64,000 nt of DNA, from the NCBI GenBank assembly GCA_964506465.1, contig CAZDLM010000004.1:1-64000 (forward strand). Direction: 5' to 3'. The notes beneath the pieces are model-generated. The model worked only from the letters and a program-made list of their open reading frames with translations. It did no database searches and was not told the DNA's origin. This stretch comes from UBA6109 sp964506465. Its GTDB lineage: Bacteria; Desulfobacterota; Syntrophia; Syntrophales; UBA6109. Made by a program: the position numbers and the translations under genes. Below, one piece after another: positions 49,331 to 58,586 of this stretch. Each line of letters starts with the position of its first letter. Position 1 is the first letter of the stretch.

Positions 49331-51766
49331 ATGTTCGCAACGGTCGCCGTCAATATCCCCTCCGACAAAACCTTCACCTACGCCATCCCGGAATCCCTCC
49401 GCAAAGACGTACGGATCGGCAAGCGCGTGCTGGTTCCCTTCGGCAGTCGCAAGGTGACGGGTTTCGTCATCGAACGCTCCGCCTCCACAGATCAGCCGGA
49501 AGCAAAGGAGATCCTCGAATGCCCGGACGAGGAGCCGCTGTTCGACGTCCGCGATCTCCGCTTCTACCGCTGGGTTTCCTCGTATTACCTGTACCCCCTG
49601 GGCAAGACCCTGGCCGAGATTCTCCCCGCCGGAACCGGTAGAAAGAGCGAGCGCTGGGTCCTTCCGGCGTCCGAAGCCGCCGCCCCGGCGGGCCGGAAAC
49701 TCTCCCCGGCGCAGGAAGCGATTCTCACGCATCTCGCAGAGGCCCCCCGGGGAATCCCCGTGAAAAAACTTGCGCGCCTGACGGGCGGGAAAGACATCGG
49801 CGCCGAACTCCGACGCCTGCAGGCCGCCGGCCTTCTCCGCGTGGAGGAGCGGCTTTCGCGATCCGACACCGCCCCGAAGACGGAAAAGCTGGTCTCCGCG
49901 CCGCAGGGAATCCGCGAGACGGACGGCCGCCTGACGAAACGCCAGCGCGAACTCGTGGAGCACGTCGCCGCGGGGGGATCGATCGCCCTGCCCGCGCTCA
50001 GCAGGGTCTTCCCTTCCGCCGTTGCGACCGTCCGGACCCTGTCGGAAAGGGGCATCCTCGCCGTCTGCGAACGGGAGGCCTATCGCTGTGCGCCTCCATC
50101 GGCATCCTTCGGCGGGAACGCAAAGGACATCGTCCTCAACCCGGACCAGGAGGCGGCCCGCCTGCGGATCGCCCAGGCCCTGGAAAGCGGCGGTTTTGCC
50201 GCCATGCTTCTCCACGGTGTCACGGGAAGCGGAAAAACCGAGGTCTACCTTCGCGCGATGGAAGAGACCCTGAGACTCGGCGGCGGCGCCATCTATCTCG
50301 TTCCGGAAATCGCCCTCACGCCGCAGCTCCTCTGCCGCGTCCGGGAGCGCTTCGCCGGCGAAGAGATCGCCGTCCTGCACAGCGGCATCCCGAAGACGTC
50401 GCGCTACGACCAGTGGCGGAAGATCCTGCGCGGGGAGGTCCGCATCGTCGTCGGCGCCCGTTCCGCCCTCTTCTCCCCCGTGCGCAACCTCCGTCTGATC
50501 ATCGTCGACGAGGAGCACGACACCTCCTACAAGCAGGACGACCGACTGCCTTACAACGGCCGGGACATGGCCATCGCCCGGGCCCAGCAGCAGGAGGCGC
50601 TCGCGGTCCTGGGCTCCGCCACGCCTTCCGTCCAGACCTACAGCCACGCGGCGGCCGGGCGCTACGCGCTCCTGCGGCTTCCCCGGCGCGTGGAAGAGCG
50701 GCCGATGCCGTCCGTAGAGATCGCGGACCTGCGCGGTGCGCGGTCGGCCCCGGAACCCGATGGGTCCGCCCTCTTCTCTCCGGCGCTGGAAAAGGCCGTC
50801 CGCGAAACCCTCGCCGCCGGACGGCAGACCCTCCTCTTCCTCAACCGGAGGGGCTTTTCCACGTTTGTCGTCTGCCAGGAGTGCGGGTACAGCTTCAAGT
50901 GCCGCAACTGTTCCGTCTCCCTCACGCACCATGCCGGCGCCGCCACGCTGCAATGCCATTACTGCGACTACACCCTCAAGGCGCCGCCGCTGTGCCCCGC
51001 CTGCGGGGGCGGAAGCATCCGCAGCCACGGCGTGGGAACGGAGAAGGTGGAGGCGGAGGCGAAGCGGCTTTTCCCGGGAGCGCGCATCCGGCGGATGGAC
51101 AGCGACACGACGTCCCGGAAAGGCGCACTCGACGGCATCCTGCGGGCCTTCGCAGAGGGCGAGGTCGATATCCTCATCGGAACGCAGATGATCGCTAAGG
51201 GGCACGACTACGCCGGTGTGACGCTGGTCGGGATCGTATCGGCGGACATTTCCCTCAACCTCCCCGATTTCCGCGCCGCGGAGAGGACGTTCCAGTTGCT
51301 GACGCAGGTGGCGGGCCGGAGCGGCAGGGGGGATCTTCCCGGCCGGGTGATCGTCCAGACCTTCAATCCGGAACACTACGCGATTCTCCGGGCGAAGAAC
51401 CACGACTTCGAAGGATTCTTCGGGGAGGAGATCGCCCTGCGCGAGGCGCTCGGCTACCCGCCCTTCCGGCGGATCGTCCTCCTCAACCTCTCCGCCCTGA
51501 ACCGCCGGACCGGCGAAGAGGCGGCGCTGCGCATCGGGGCCGACGCGCGGGCGCTTGCTGCGTCAAAAGGCTGGACGTCCAAGGTGGAGATCTGTGGTCC
51601 CGCCGCATCCCCGATCGGCAAGATCCGCGGCCGCTACCGCTGGCAAATCCTCCTCAAGGGCCGCAATGTCTCCACCCTCCACGCCTTTGCAGCCGCCGTC
51701 GTGAAGGCGGCGGATGGATCAGGGTTGGAAGTCCGTACGGACGTCGATCCGGTCCATTTCCTCTAA
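49331..51766 (+). CDS. priA: Primosomal protein N' (replication restart helicase PriA)
   Basis: This 811-residue superfamily 2 helicase has an N-terminal 3'-end-binding domain, winged helix, Walker A GVTGSGKTE, DEEH box (VDEEHDTSYK), a zinc-binding insert with eight Cys (CQECGYSFKCRNC to CHYC and CPAC) and the helicase motif VAGRSGRG. It restarts stalled replication forks. The ATG has only a weak ribosome site (GGAAAACGCGGG); no better in-frame start gives the family N-terminus. Downstream, where def is often found, there is a repeat array, then fmt and rsmB. Confidence 0.95.
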   Translation: MFATVAVNIPSDKTFTYAIPESLRKDVRIGKRVLVPFGSRKVTGFVIERSASTDQPEAKEILECPDEEPLFDVRDLRFYRWVSSYYLYPLGKTLAEILPAGTGRKSERWVLPASEAAAPAGRKLSPAQEAILTHLAEAPRGIPVKKLARLTGGKDIGAELRRLQAAGLLRVEERLSRSDTAPKTEKLVSAPQGIRETDGRLTKRQRELVEHVAAGGSIALPALSRVFPSAVATVRTLSERGILAVCEREAYRCAPPSASFGGNAKDIVLNPDQEAARLRIAQALESGGFAAMLLHGVTGSGKTEVYLRAMEETLRLGGGAIYLVPEIALTPQLLCRVRERFAGEEIAVLHSGIPKTSRYDQWRKILRGEVRIVVGARSALFSPVRNLRLIIVDEEHDTSYKQDDRLPYNGRDMAIARAQQQEALAVLGSATPSVQTYSHAAAGRYALLRLPRRVEERPMPSVEIADLRGARSAPEPDGSALFSPALEKAVRETLAAGRQTLLFLNRRGFSTFVVCQECGYSFKCRNCSVSLTHHAGAATLQCHYCDYTLKAPPLCPACGGGSIRSHGVGTEKVEAEAKRLFPGARIRRMDSDTTSRKGALDGILRAFAEGEVDILIGTQMIAKGHDYAGVTLVGIVSADISLNLPDFRAAERTFQLLTQVAGRSGRGDLPGRVIVQTFNPEHYAILRAKNHDFEGFFGEEIALREALGYPPFRRIVLLNLSALNRRTGEEAALRIGADARALAASKGWTSKVEICGPAASPIGKIRGRYRWQILLKGRNVSTLHAFAAAVVKAADGSGLEVRTDVDPVHFL

Positions 51767-52191
51767 ACCCGCCTTGACAGTTTGCGCCCCGGTCCGCTAT
51801 CGTGCGACAGAGCGTTTGAGCGATGCCGCTTTTGTTCTGCAGATGGACCGATGTCATCCCTCTCCCGCCGTTCCCGCGCAGGCGGGAATCCGGGAACATG
51901 AGGATGTTTCGTCTGTCATTTCGAGATATGCAAAGAGCTGGATCCCCGCTTTCGCGGGGATGACGACTTTGCGAGTTCAGCTCCGTTGACGGGCATCGCT
52001 GAGTCCCCGCTTTCGCGGGGACGACATGCAAAAATTCAGTACGCAAGCGGACGGGACCGCTGGGTCCCCGCTTTCGCGGGGACGACACTTTTCAGCGTGC
52101 GAAGGTGACAAGGGCGGCGGTTTCCGCAAACGGTCTTGGAAAACCCTTTTCCTGTTGCTAGGGGCGGATGATCAAAGTATCGGGAGACTTC
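51767..52191. other. 425-bp region between priA and fmt without a gene
   Basis: The region starts with low-complexity DNA and holds a palindromic repeat array (51871-52086). In many genomes def (peptide deformylase) is between priA and fmt; no frame with deformylase motifs (GxGLAA, EGC, HExxH) is seen. The rest has the fmt ribosome site. Confidence 0.6.
51871..52086. repeat. Palindromic repeat array with 61-bp period, CRISPR-like in shape
   Basis: Three 27-bp units at about 51938, 51999 and 52060 read CTGRG/CTGGA followed by TCCCCGCTTTCGCGGGGA and YGAC, exactly 61 bp apart. A related inverted TTCCCGCGCAGGCGGGAA is near 51871. The 34-nt segments between are partly similar (shared TTCAG and GACGGG), so the whole 61-bp unit appears tandemly repeated. 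No cas genes are nearby. Confidence 0.8.
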
Positions 52192-53139
52192 GTGGGCAAG
52201 ACGAAAATCCTCTTCATGGGAACGCCGGATTTCGCCGTACCGTCGCTGGCGGCACTGATCCGCAGCGGCCGCACCGTCGCGGGCGTCGTCACGCAGCCGG
52301 ACCGTCCTAAAGGCCGCGGCCGACAGGCGGCCGCACCGCCCGTCAAGGTCCTGGCGCAAAGCCACGGGATCGCCGTCTGCCAGCCGGAGCGGGTCCGGGA
52401 CGCCGCCTTCCTGGAGGAATTCCGCGACATCGCCCCGGATCTGGTCGTCGTCGCCGCCTTCGGACAGATCCTGCCGAAGGAGATCCTCTCTCATCCGAAA
52501 TACGGGTGCATCAACGTTCACCCGTCACTCCTCCCCCGCTACCGGGGCGCCGCCCCGATCCAGTGGACGCTGATTTGCGGCGAAACGAAGACGGGCGTCA
52601 CGATCATGCAGATGGATGAGGGGGTGGACTCGGGCGACATTCTGCTGCAGGAGGAAACCCCGATCCGCCCCGAAGAGGACTTCAGAGCGCTGCACGACCG
52701 CCTCTCCCTGATGGGGGCGGAACTGCTGATCCGCACGGTGGAGGCGATCGAATCGGGGAAAGCCGTCTGCACGCCCCAGGATCCCGCCCTGGCAACCCTC
52801 GCCCCGCGTCTGAATAAGGAAGACGGGCTGATCCGCTGGGAAAGGGGCTGCCGCGAGATCCTGAATCTCATCCGGGGGCTCTCGCCCGCGCCGGGCGCGT
52901 ACACCTGCCTGAATGGCAAGATCCTCAAGATTTTTTCGGCGGCCGTTTCGGAATGCCGCCTCGAAAAGCCCCCCGGGACGGCCGGACCGCTGTCCGAGGA
53001 GGGGCTTGCCGTCGCGGCCGGCGACGGATACGTCCTGCTCCGAGAAGTCCAGCTCGAAAACAAGAACCGGATGTCCATCCGCGACTTCCTGCGCGGCTGC
53101 CGCCTCGCACCGGACGCCCGCTTCGGCGACGCAGCATGA
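52192..53139 (+). CDS. fmt: Methionyl-tRNA formyltransferase
   Basis: This 315-residue enzyme formylates initiator methionyl-tRNA with 10-formyl-THF. FMGTPDFAVPSL starts the Rossmann part, HPSLLPRYRGAAP contains the catalytic His and the SLLPxxRG motif, DEGVDSGDI follows. The start is GTG with GGGAG 5 bp upstream; an ATG 24 bp upstream is an alternative. It precedes rsmB, a usual order. Confidence 0.94.
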   Translation: MGKTKILFMGTPDFAVPSLAALIRSGRTVAGVVTQPDRPKGRGRQAAAPPVKVLAQSHGIAVCQPERVRDAAFLEEFRDIAPDLVVVAAFGQILPKEILSHPKYGCINVHPSLLPRYRGAAPIQWTLICGETKTGVTIMQMDEGVDSGDILLQEETPIRPEEDFRALHDRLSLMGAELLIRTVEAIESGKAVCTPQDPALATLAPRLNKEDGLIRWERGCREILNLIRGLSPAPGAYTCLNGKILKIFSAAVSECRLEKPPGTAGPLSEEGLAVAAGDGYVLLREVQLENKNRMSIRDFLRGCRLAPDARFGDAA

Positions 53140-53203
53140 AGAGCTTCGGCGCTTCTCAATCTCGAAACGGCGACGACGGAACGGACGCCCTCGGAGGTTG
53201 CTC

Positions 53204-54544
53204 ATGAAATCGACTCCGCGCGCCCTTGCCGTAACGATTCTCTCGAAGGTGGACCGGAAGGGCGCCTTCGCGGAACAGGAACTCGACGGGGCGCTCCGCT
53301 CCGGAAAGCTGGAAGATCCCCGGGACAGGCGCCTTCTCACCGAGATCGTCTACGGGACGCTCCGCATGCGGGGCCGGCTCGACTGGATCATCGATTCCCT
53401 CTATCCGCCCGGTTCCGGGGCGCTCGATACGGATATCCGCAACGTCTTGCGCACGGGCCTGTACCAGATTTTCTTCCTGGACCGCGTTCCGGAGTACGCC
53501 GCCGTCAGCGAGGCCGTTGCCATCGCCAAACGAACCCGCGTGGCCGCTGCTGCCCTCGTCAACGCCGTCCTGAGGAACGCCGCCCGCACCCGCCGGGAAA
53601 TCGTCTATCCGGACCCCGAAAAGGACCCCGTCGGTCATCTCAGCGTCTTCCACTCGCATCCCCGCTGGCTCGTCGAACGCTGGATTTCGATGCTGGGCAT
53701 TGCGGAGACGACGGCCTTCTGCAAGGCCGACAACGAGATCCCGCCCCTGACGGTCCGCGTCAATTCGCTGAAGACGGACCGGCGGACGGTCGAGGAAGAG
53801 CTGCGAAAGCTGGGGCTTTCGAGCCGCCCGACCGCGCTGTCCCCGGAGGGCCTCAACATCCTCGGGAACACGGATTCCCTGGAAAAAACGGCCTGCTTCC
53901 AGGAAGGCCGCATCCAGATTCAGGACGAGGGATCCCAACTGATATCGCACGTCGTCGGTCCGATCGCGGGTGATTCGATCCTCGACCTGTGCGCCGGAAC
54001 GGGCGGCAAGACGCATCACCTGGCGCAGTTGATGAAGAACCGGGGCCGCATCCTGGCCTGCGACATCAGCGCGGAGAAGATCGAAGCCCTCAAGAAGAAT
54101 GCCGCCCGCCTGGGCGTTACGATCGTCGAGACCAAGACCGCCGACGCCGCAAAGGACGACTTCCCGGCGGAACGATTCGACCGCGTCCTGGTGGACGCGC
54201 CATGTTCCGGTCTGGGAACGCTGCGAAGGAACCCGGAGATCCGCTGGCGGCTGACGCCCGACCGCCTCCGGACCCTCGTCGAGCTTCAGGGGGCGATCCT
54301 CCACCACGCGGTCGACCGCGTGAAACCGGGGGGAACGCTCACCTATGTCACCTGCACGGCGCTGCCCGAGGAAAACGAGGAGATCGTCCGATCCTTCCTC
54401 AAGCGTTATCCGGAATACCGTCTTTCCCGCCCGGCCGCACCGGCGGCGGCCAAGCTTCTGTGCAGCGACGGGTTCTTCCGCACCCTCCCCCACCGCCACG
54501 GGACCGACGGGTTTTTCGCCGCCTGCCTTGCCAGGAAGGTATGA
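53204..54544 (+). CDS. rsmB: 16S rRNA (cytosine(967)-C(5))-methyltransferase
   Basis: This 446-residue protein has an N-terminal NusB-like RNA-binding domain (about 1-140) and a C-terminal methyltransferase. LDLCAGTGGKTHHLA binds S-adenosylmethionine, DAPCSGLG (motif IV) has one cysteine and YVTCTALPEENE (motif VI) has the catalytic one. GGAGG stands 7 bp before the ATG. It sits 64 bp after fmt. Confidence 0.95.
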   Translation: MKSTPRALAVTILSKVDRKGAFAEQELDGALRSGKLEDPRDRRLLTEIVYGTLRMRGRLDWIIDSLYPPGSGALDTDIRNVLRTGLYQIFFLDRVPEYAAVSEAVAIAKRTRVAAAALVNAVLRNAARTRREIVYPDPEKDPVGHLSVFHSHPRWLVERWISMLGIAETTAFCKADNEIPPLTVRVNSLKTDRRTVEEELRKLGLSSRPTALSPEGLNILGNTDSLEKTACFQEGRIQIQDEGSQLISHVVGPIAGDSILDLCAGTGGKTHHLAQLMKNRGRILACDISAEKIEALKKNAARLGVTIVETKTADAAKDDFPAERFDRVLVDAPCSGLGTLRRNPEIRWRLTPDRLRTLVELQGAILHHAVDRVKPGGTLTYVTCTALPEENEEIVRSFLKRYPEYRLSRPAAPAAAKLLCSDGFFRTLPHRHGTDGFFAACLARKV

Positions 54545-54587
54545 AATCATTAAAATAGGGTGACTTTTTGCAGAGGAGGTACAGACC

Positions 54588-55328
54588 ATGGAGAAATTTC
54601 TGCCCGCGTTGATGAGCCTGCCTTTCGTATTTTTTGCGGTGACGGCGCCGGCCCAGGGCGCATTGGAGACCGACACGATCCGGACGTCCGAAGGAGATCT
54701 CGCCATCGCCTTTCTCGGCCACGGGTCGCTGATGCTCTCCTTCGGCGGGAAGACCATCCATGTCGATCCCGTCTCCAAGGAGGCCGATTACATGAAGCTG
54801 CCGAAGGCCGACCTGGTCCTCGTGACGCACGAGCATTCCGACCACCTCGATCTGAAGGCGCTCGCGGCGATCAAGACGGACAAGACCGCCGTCGTCGCCA
54901 ATGCGAACGCCGCCAGACAGGTCCCAGGGGCCGTCGCCATGAAGAACGGCGAAGCGAAGACGGTCCAGGGGATCCGCATCGAGGCCGTCCCGGCGTACAA
55001 TCTCGTTCACATGCGAAGCCCCGGCAATCCCTTTCATCCGAAGGGAACGGGCAACGGATATATCCTGACGTTCGGCGACAAGCGCCTCTACATCGCCGGA
55101 GATTCCGAGAACACGCCGGAGATGAAAGGGCTGAAGAACATCGACATCGCCTTTCTGCCGATGAACCTGCCCTATACGATGACGCCGGAGATGGTCGCCG
55201 ATGCCGCCAAGGCATTCCGCCCGAAGATCCTCTACCCGTACCACTACGGCGACACCGACACGGCGAAGCTCACCGGCCTGCTCAAGGGAGAGAAGGACAT
55301 CGAGGTCCGCATCCGCAGGATGAAATAG
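54588..55328 (+). CDS. Exported metallo-beta-lactamase-fold hydrolase, UlaG-like
   Basis: This 246-residue protein has a signal peptide (ends PAQGAL). The metal motif THEHSDHLD, the AGDSENTPEM and the last His in YPYHYGD make a complete two-metal site. UlaG-like enzymes hydrolyse phosphoester or lactone rings; the secretion signal suggests periplasmic action, so the substrate is unknown. GAGGAGG precedes the ATG. Confidence 0.85.
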   Translation: MEKFLPALMSLPFVFFAVTAPAQGALETDTIRTSEGDLAIAFLGHGSLMLSFGGKTIHVDPVSKEADYMKLPKADLVLVTHEHSDHLDLKALAAIKTDKTAVVANANAARQVPGAVAMKNGEAKTVQGIRIEAVPAYNLVHMRSPGNPFHPKGTGNGYILTFGDKRLYIAGDSENTPEMKGLKNIDIAFLPMNLPYTMTPEMVADAAKAFRPKILYPYHYGDTDTAKLTGLLKGEKDIEVRIRRMK

Positions 55329-55459
55329 GCCGTTCCCGCCCGCCCGCGCTCCGCGGCAGGAAAGACGCCCCGGACGTTGACTTTCCGGGGAAGAAAATGG
55401 TAGGGCATCCCGACCCTGTGTACCGCTTTTGCAGGGGAATCTTCAGGACGGTTTGAAGC

Positions 55460-56086
55460 ATGATCATCAGGCAGATCCAAGTCGGCGCCATGGCGGTTTT
55501 CGCCTATATCGTGGGCGATCCGGAATCCGGGGAAGGGCTCGTGATCGACCCCGCCGCGAACACGGAGGAGATTCTGAAGGAAGCCAAGCGGGACGGGCTC
55601 ACGATCCGCACCATCGTCAACACCCATGCCCACCCCGACCACACGGGCGGCAACGCCGCGATGAAGGAAAAGACGGGCGCCGCGATCGTCATCCATGAGG
55701 CGGACGCGCAGATGCTGCTCTCCATGCCCTCGGCCTATCTCCGGATGTTCGGCGCGCTGCCGTCACCTCCCGCGGATCTCCTCGTCCGGGACGGAGACGA
55801 GTTGAAACTGGGCGGAACGGCCCTCACCGTGATCCACACGCCGGGCCACACACCGGGCGGGATGTGCCTCTACGCGGACGGAGCGATTTTCACCGGCGAT
55901 ACCCTTTTCGTGGAAGGCGTGGGGCGGACGGACCTTCCCGGCGGCTCCTGGGACGTCATGGCCGCCGCCATCCGGGAAAAGCTGTTCAGCCTCCCCGATG
56001 CGACGGTCGTCTATCCCGGCCACAATTACGGCACTTCGCCCACGTCCACGATCGGGCGCGAGAAGAGCCACAATCCCTATCTATGA
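55460..56086 (+). CDS. MBL-fold hydrolase, glyoxalase II-like
   Basis: This 208-residue cytosolic protein has THAHPDHTGG, the His of HTPGHTPGG, the Asp of FTGDTLF and a final His in VYPGHNYG, the complete dinuclear metal site of the glyoxalase II subgroup. Such proteins hydrolyse thioesters. No special neighbour supports a substrate. The ATG has only a weak ribosome site. It lies 30 bp upstream of purC. Confidence 0.85.
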   Translation: MIIRQIQVGAMAVFAYIVGDPESGEGLVIDPAANTEEILKEAKRDGLTIRTIVNTHAHPDHTGGNAAMKEKTGAAIVIHEADAQMLLSMPSAYLRMFGALPSPPADLLVRDGDELKLGGTALTVIHTPGHTPGGMCLYADGAIFTGDTLFVEGVGRTDLPGGSWDVMAAAIREKLFSLPDATVVYPGHNYGTSPTSTIGREKSHNPYL

Positions 56087-56116
56087 AATTCCACAGGTCG
56101 TGAGGAGGATCCCAGC

Positions 56117-57001
56117 GTGGAACACCGTGGATTGATGAAGACCGAATTCCCGGATCTCAAACTGCTGAACCGCGGAAAGGTGCGCGACCTCTATGATGTG
56201 GGAGAACACCTCCTGATCGTCGCCACCGACCGGATCTCCGCCTTCGACGTGATTATGCCCAATCCCGTACCCGGCAAGGGGGAGGTTCTCACGCGGATGT
56301 CCGTCTTCTGGTTCGACAGGATGAAGGACATCATTCCCAATCACCTCGTCGCGACCGACCCGGACGCGTTCCCGCCGGCCTGCCGGCCCTACCGGGAAAT
56401 CCTCCGGAACCGGAGCATGCTCGTGAAAAAGGCGGAACCCCTCCCCGTCGAGTGCGTCGTCAGGGGCTATCTCAGCGGCGGAGGATGGAAGGACTACACC
56501 CGGACGAAGACCGTTTCCGGCATCCCTCTGCCAGACGGGCTCCTGGAGTCCTCCCGCCTTCCCGAACCGATCTTCACGCCCTCCACAAAGGCCGGGGAAG
56601 GCGAGCACGACCAGCCGATCGGACGCGCCGAGATGGAGAGGATCGTCGGGGCGGATCTGACGCGGAAGATCGTCGACGTCAGCATCGCCATCTACCGGCG
56701 CGCCGTAGGGATCGCCGATAAGGCGGGGATCATCATCGCCGACACGAAGTTCGAATTCGGCCTCCTGGACAGCGAGCTGATCCTCATCGACGAGGTGCTG
56801 ACGCCCGACTCTTCCCGCTTCTGGCCCAAGGACGACTATGAAGTGGGGCGGCCGCAGAAGAGTTTCGACAAGCAGTTCCTCCGGGATTACCTTCTCTCCC
56901 TCCCCTGGAATCAGAAGGCGCCGGCGCCGGAACTTCCCGAAGAGATCATCCGCAAGACGGGGGAAAAATACGAGGAGGCGCTCCGGCGTCTGGTACGATG
57001 A
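56117..57001 (+). CDS. purC: Phosphoribosylaminoimidazole-succinocarboxamide synthase
   Basis: This 294-residue ATP-dependent enzyme joins aspartate to CAIR in purine synthesis. GKVRDLYDVGEHLLIVATDRISAFD at the start, VVRGYLSGGGWKDY, and IADTKFEFG with DEVLTPDSSRFWP are family signatures. It is the long type, similar to yeast and many bacteria. Start is GTG with GAGGAGG upstream. It overlaps the next gene by 4 bp. Confidence 0.95.
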   Translation: MEHRGLMKTEFPDLKLLNRGKVRDLYDVGEHLLIVATDRISAFDVIMPNPVPGKGEVLTRMSVFWFDRMKDIIPNHLVATDPDAFPPACRPYREILRNRSMLVKKAEPLPVECVVRGYLSGGGWKDYTRTKTVSGIPLPDGLLESSRLPEPIFTPSTKAGEGEHDQPIGRAEMERIVGADLTRKIVDVSIAIYRRAVGIADKAGIIIADTKFEFGLLDSELILIDEVLTPDSSRFWPKDDYEVGRPQKSFDKQFLRDYLLSLPWNQKAPAPELPEEIIRKTGEKYEEALRRLVR

Positions 57002-57399
57002 GTAAAGCGGTACTGCCCGACTACAACAAGAAGCAGCGTCTGCTGTACGTGGACAAGACGCCCGCCAAAACGCTCTCGGAATACGGGGCGCGCTTTCTTG
57101 AAGAGGGCCGCCTCCACGACGCCATGGAATTCTTCCAGCGGGCGGGGGACCGGGAGGCCATCACCGGGATCGCGTCGCTCGCGGAGGAATCGGGCGACGT
57201 CATGCTGTTTCAACAGGCCCGCAAGGCATTGGGCGATGCCGTATCGCCCGAAGATTGGAACCGGATCGGGGAAAAGGCCTTCTCCCTGAAGAAGTTCGTC
57301 TTTGCATCCTATGCCTTTGAAAAGGCGGGCAATGCGCAACGAAGCGCCGATTCGGCCGCAGCAGGCAAACCGAATCCCGCGGAACTCCCCTCCTCATGA
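56998..57399 (+). CDS. Small hypothetical protein between purC and dnaJ
   Basis: This 133-residue protein starts with the ATGA overlap of purC and ends with the ATGA overlap of dnaJ, so it is translated in this operon. Its middle has helical TPR-like segments (ARFLEEGRLHDAMEFFQRAGD, then FASYAFEKAG). The tail is Ala/Pro-rich. It could assist the neighbouring DnaJ as a small helical adaptor, but I do not recognise a named family. Confidence 0.75.
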   Translation: MSKAVLPDYNKKQRLLYVDKTPAKTLSEYGARFLEEGRLHDAMEFFQRAGDREAITGIASLAEESGDVMLFQQARKALGDAVSPEDWNRIGEKAFSLKKFVFASYAFEKAGNAQRSADSAAAGKPNPAELPSS

Positions 57400-58448
57400 A
57401 GCGCTGCTATTACGAGGTCCTCGGGGCCGACCGCTCGTCCGGGACTGACGAAATCAAGCGATGCTACCGCCGTCTGGCCATGCAGTACCACCCGGACCGG
57501 AACCCGGGAGACCGGGAGGCGGAAGAGAAATTCCGGGAGGCGGCCGAGGCGTACGAGGTCCTCGGTGACGCGGAAAAGCGCGAGATCTACGACCGTTTCG
57601 GGCATGAGGGACTGGCCGGCGCCGGTTACCGCGGCTTTTCCGGTTTTGAAGACATCTTTTCCAGTTTCGGCGATGTCTTCGAAGACCTCTTCGGGTTCAG
57701 GGCGGGCCGGACGCGGGCGGACGCAACGCAGCCCGGCGCCGATCTTCGTTACGACCTTCACCTCCCCTTCCTGGACGCCGCGCTGGGCGCCGCGGTCAAC
57801 ATCGACATCGAAAAGATGGAATCCTGCCGGACCTGCCGCGGCAACGGAGCGGCGCCGGGGACGAACCCGTCGTTGTGCTCCGCCTGCCGCGGGCGCGGGA
57901 AGGTCAGCCAGAGCAGCGGTTTCTTCACCATCAGCACAACCTGTCCGCGCTGCGCCGGACGGGGACAGGTCATCACCGATCCCTGCCCCCGCTGCAGCGG
58001 CACGGGCAGGTCCAGGACGCAGAAGTCCGTCCACCTCAAGATTCCCCCCGGCGTCGACACCGGCTCCCGCCTGCGTCTGCGCGGAGAAGGAGAAGAGGGG
58101 CCCTTCGGCGGTCCAAGCGGCGATCTGTACGTTTTCATTGCCGTGGAAAAACATGAATTCTTCGAGCGGGATGAAGACGACGTGCGCTGCCGCGTCCCGC
58201 TCTCCTTCACCGATGCCGCGCTGGGCGCATCCATCGAAGTGCCGACGCTCGAGGGGAAGGAAAAACTCAAGATCCCCCGCGGCACGCAGAGCGGCAAGGT
58301 CTTCCGGCTCAAGGGAAAAGGCATCGAGCGTCTCCGCGGTTTCGGCAGGGGCGACCTCCTCATCGAAACGGCTGTCTCCGTTCCGACAAACCTGACGAAA
58401 AGACAGGAAGAGCTGTTGCGCGAGTTCGCCCGTTTGAGCAAGGAATAG
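57396..58448 (+). CDS. dnaJ: Chaperone DnaJ
   Basis: This 350-residue type I J-protein has a J domain with the HPD motif (YHPDRN, about 31-34), a G/F region, a zinc finger with four repeats (CRTCRGNG, CSACRGRG, CPRCAGRG, CPRCSGTG) and two substrate-binding beta domains. It stimulates DnaK. The G/F linker is short. It is probably an additional DnaJ outside the dnaK locus, since dnaK and grpE are not next to it. Confidence 0.93.
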   Translation: MKRCYYEVLGADRSSGTDEIKRCYRRLAMQYHPDRNPGDREAEEKFREAAEAYEVLGDAEKREIYDRFGHEGLAGAGYRGFSGFEDIFSSFGDVFEDLFGFRAGRTRADATQPGADLRYDLHLPFLDAALGAAVNIDIEKMESCRTCRGNGAAPGTNPSLCSACRGRGKVSQSSGFFTISTTCPRCAGRGQVITDPCPRCSGTGRSRTQKSVHLKIPPGVDTGSRLRLRGEGEEGPFGGPSGDLYVFIAVEKHEFFERDEDDVRCRVPLSFTDAALGASIEVPTLEGKEKLKIPRGTQSGKVFRLKGKGIERLRGFGRGDLLIETAVSVPTNLTKRQEELLREFARLSKE

Positions 58449-58527
58449 CCGGCGACAGCGGCAGGAACCGGGACAAAAACGTAGACAATCCCCGCCGGAT
58501 CGGTTAGTCTAGAAAGAATCTCTTGAT

Positions 58528-58549
58528 CCGCGCGAAGCCCTTCGCGCGG
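58528..58549. other. GC-rich hairpin after dnaJ
   Basis: CCGCGCGAA (58528-58536) and TTCGCGCGG (58541-58549) form a perfect 9-bp stem with a GCCC loop. There is no T-run, so a Rho-independent terminator is not proven. It lies between dnaJ and the response regulator gene. Confidence 0.55.
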
Positions 58550-58586
58550 CGGGAATTCGGCCTTTTACTGGGCCTTGAGGTGAGGC

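Noticed and set aside
51938..52086. Short CRISPR array (three 27-bp palindromes with 34-bp spacers)
   Set aside because: The spacers share TTCAG and GACGGG blocks, the palindrome occurs elsewhere as a dispersed REP-type repeat, and no cas gene is present.
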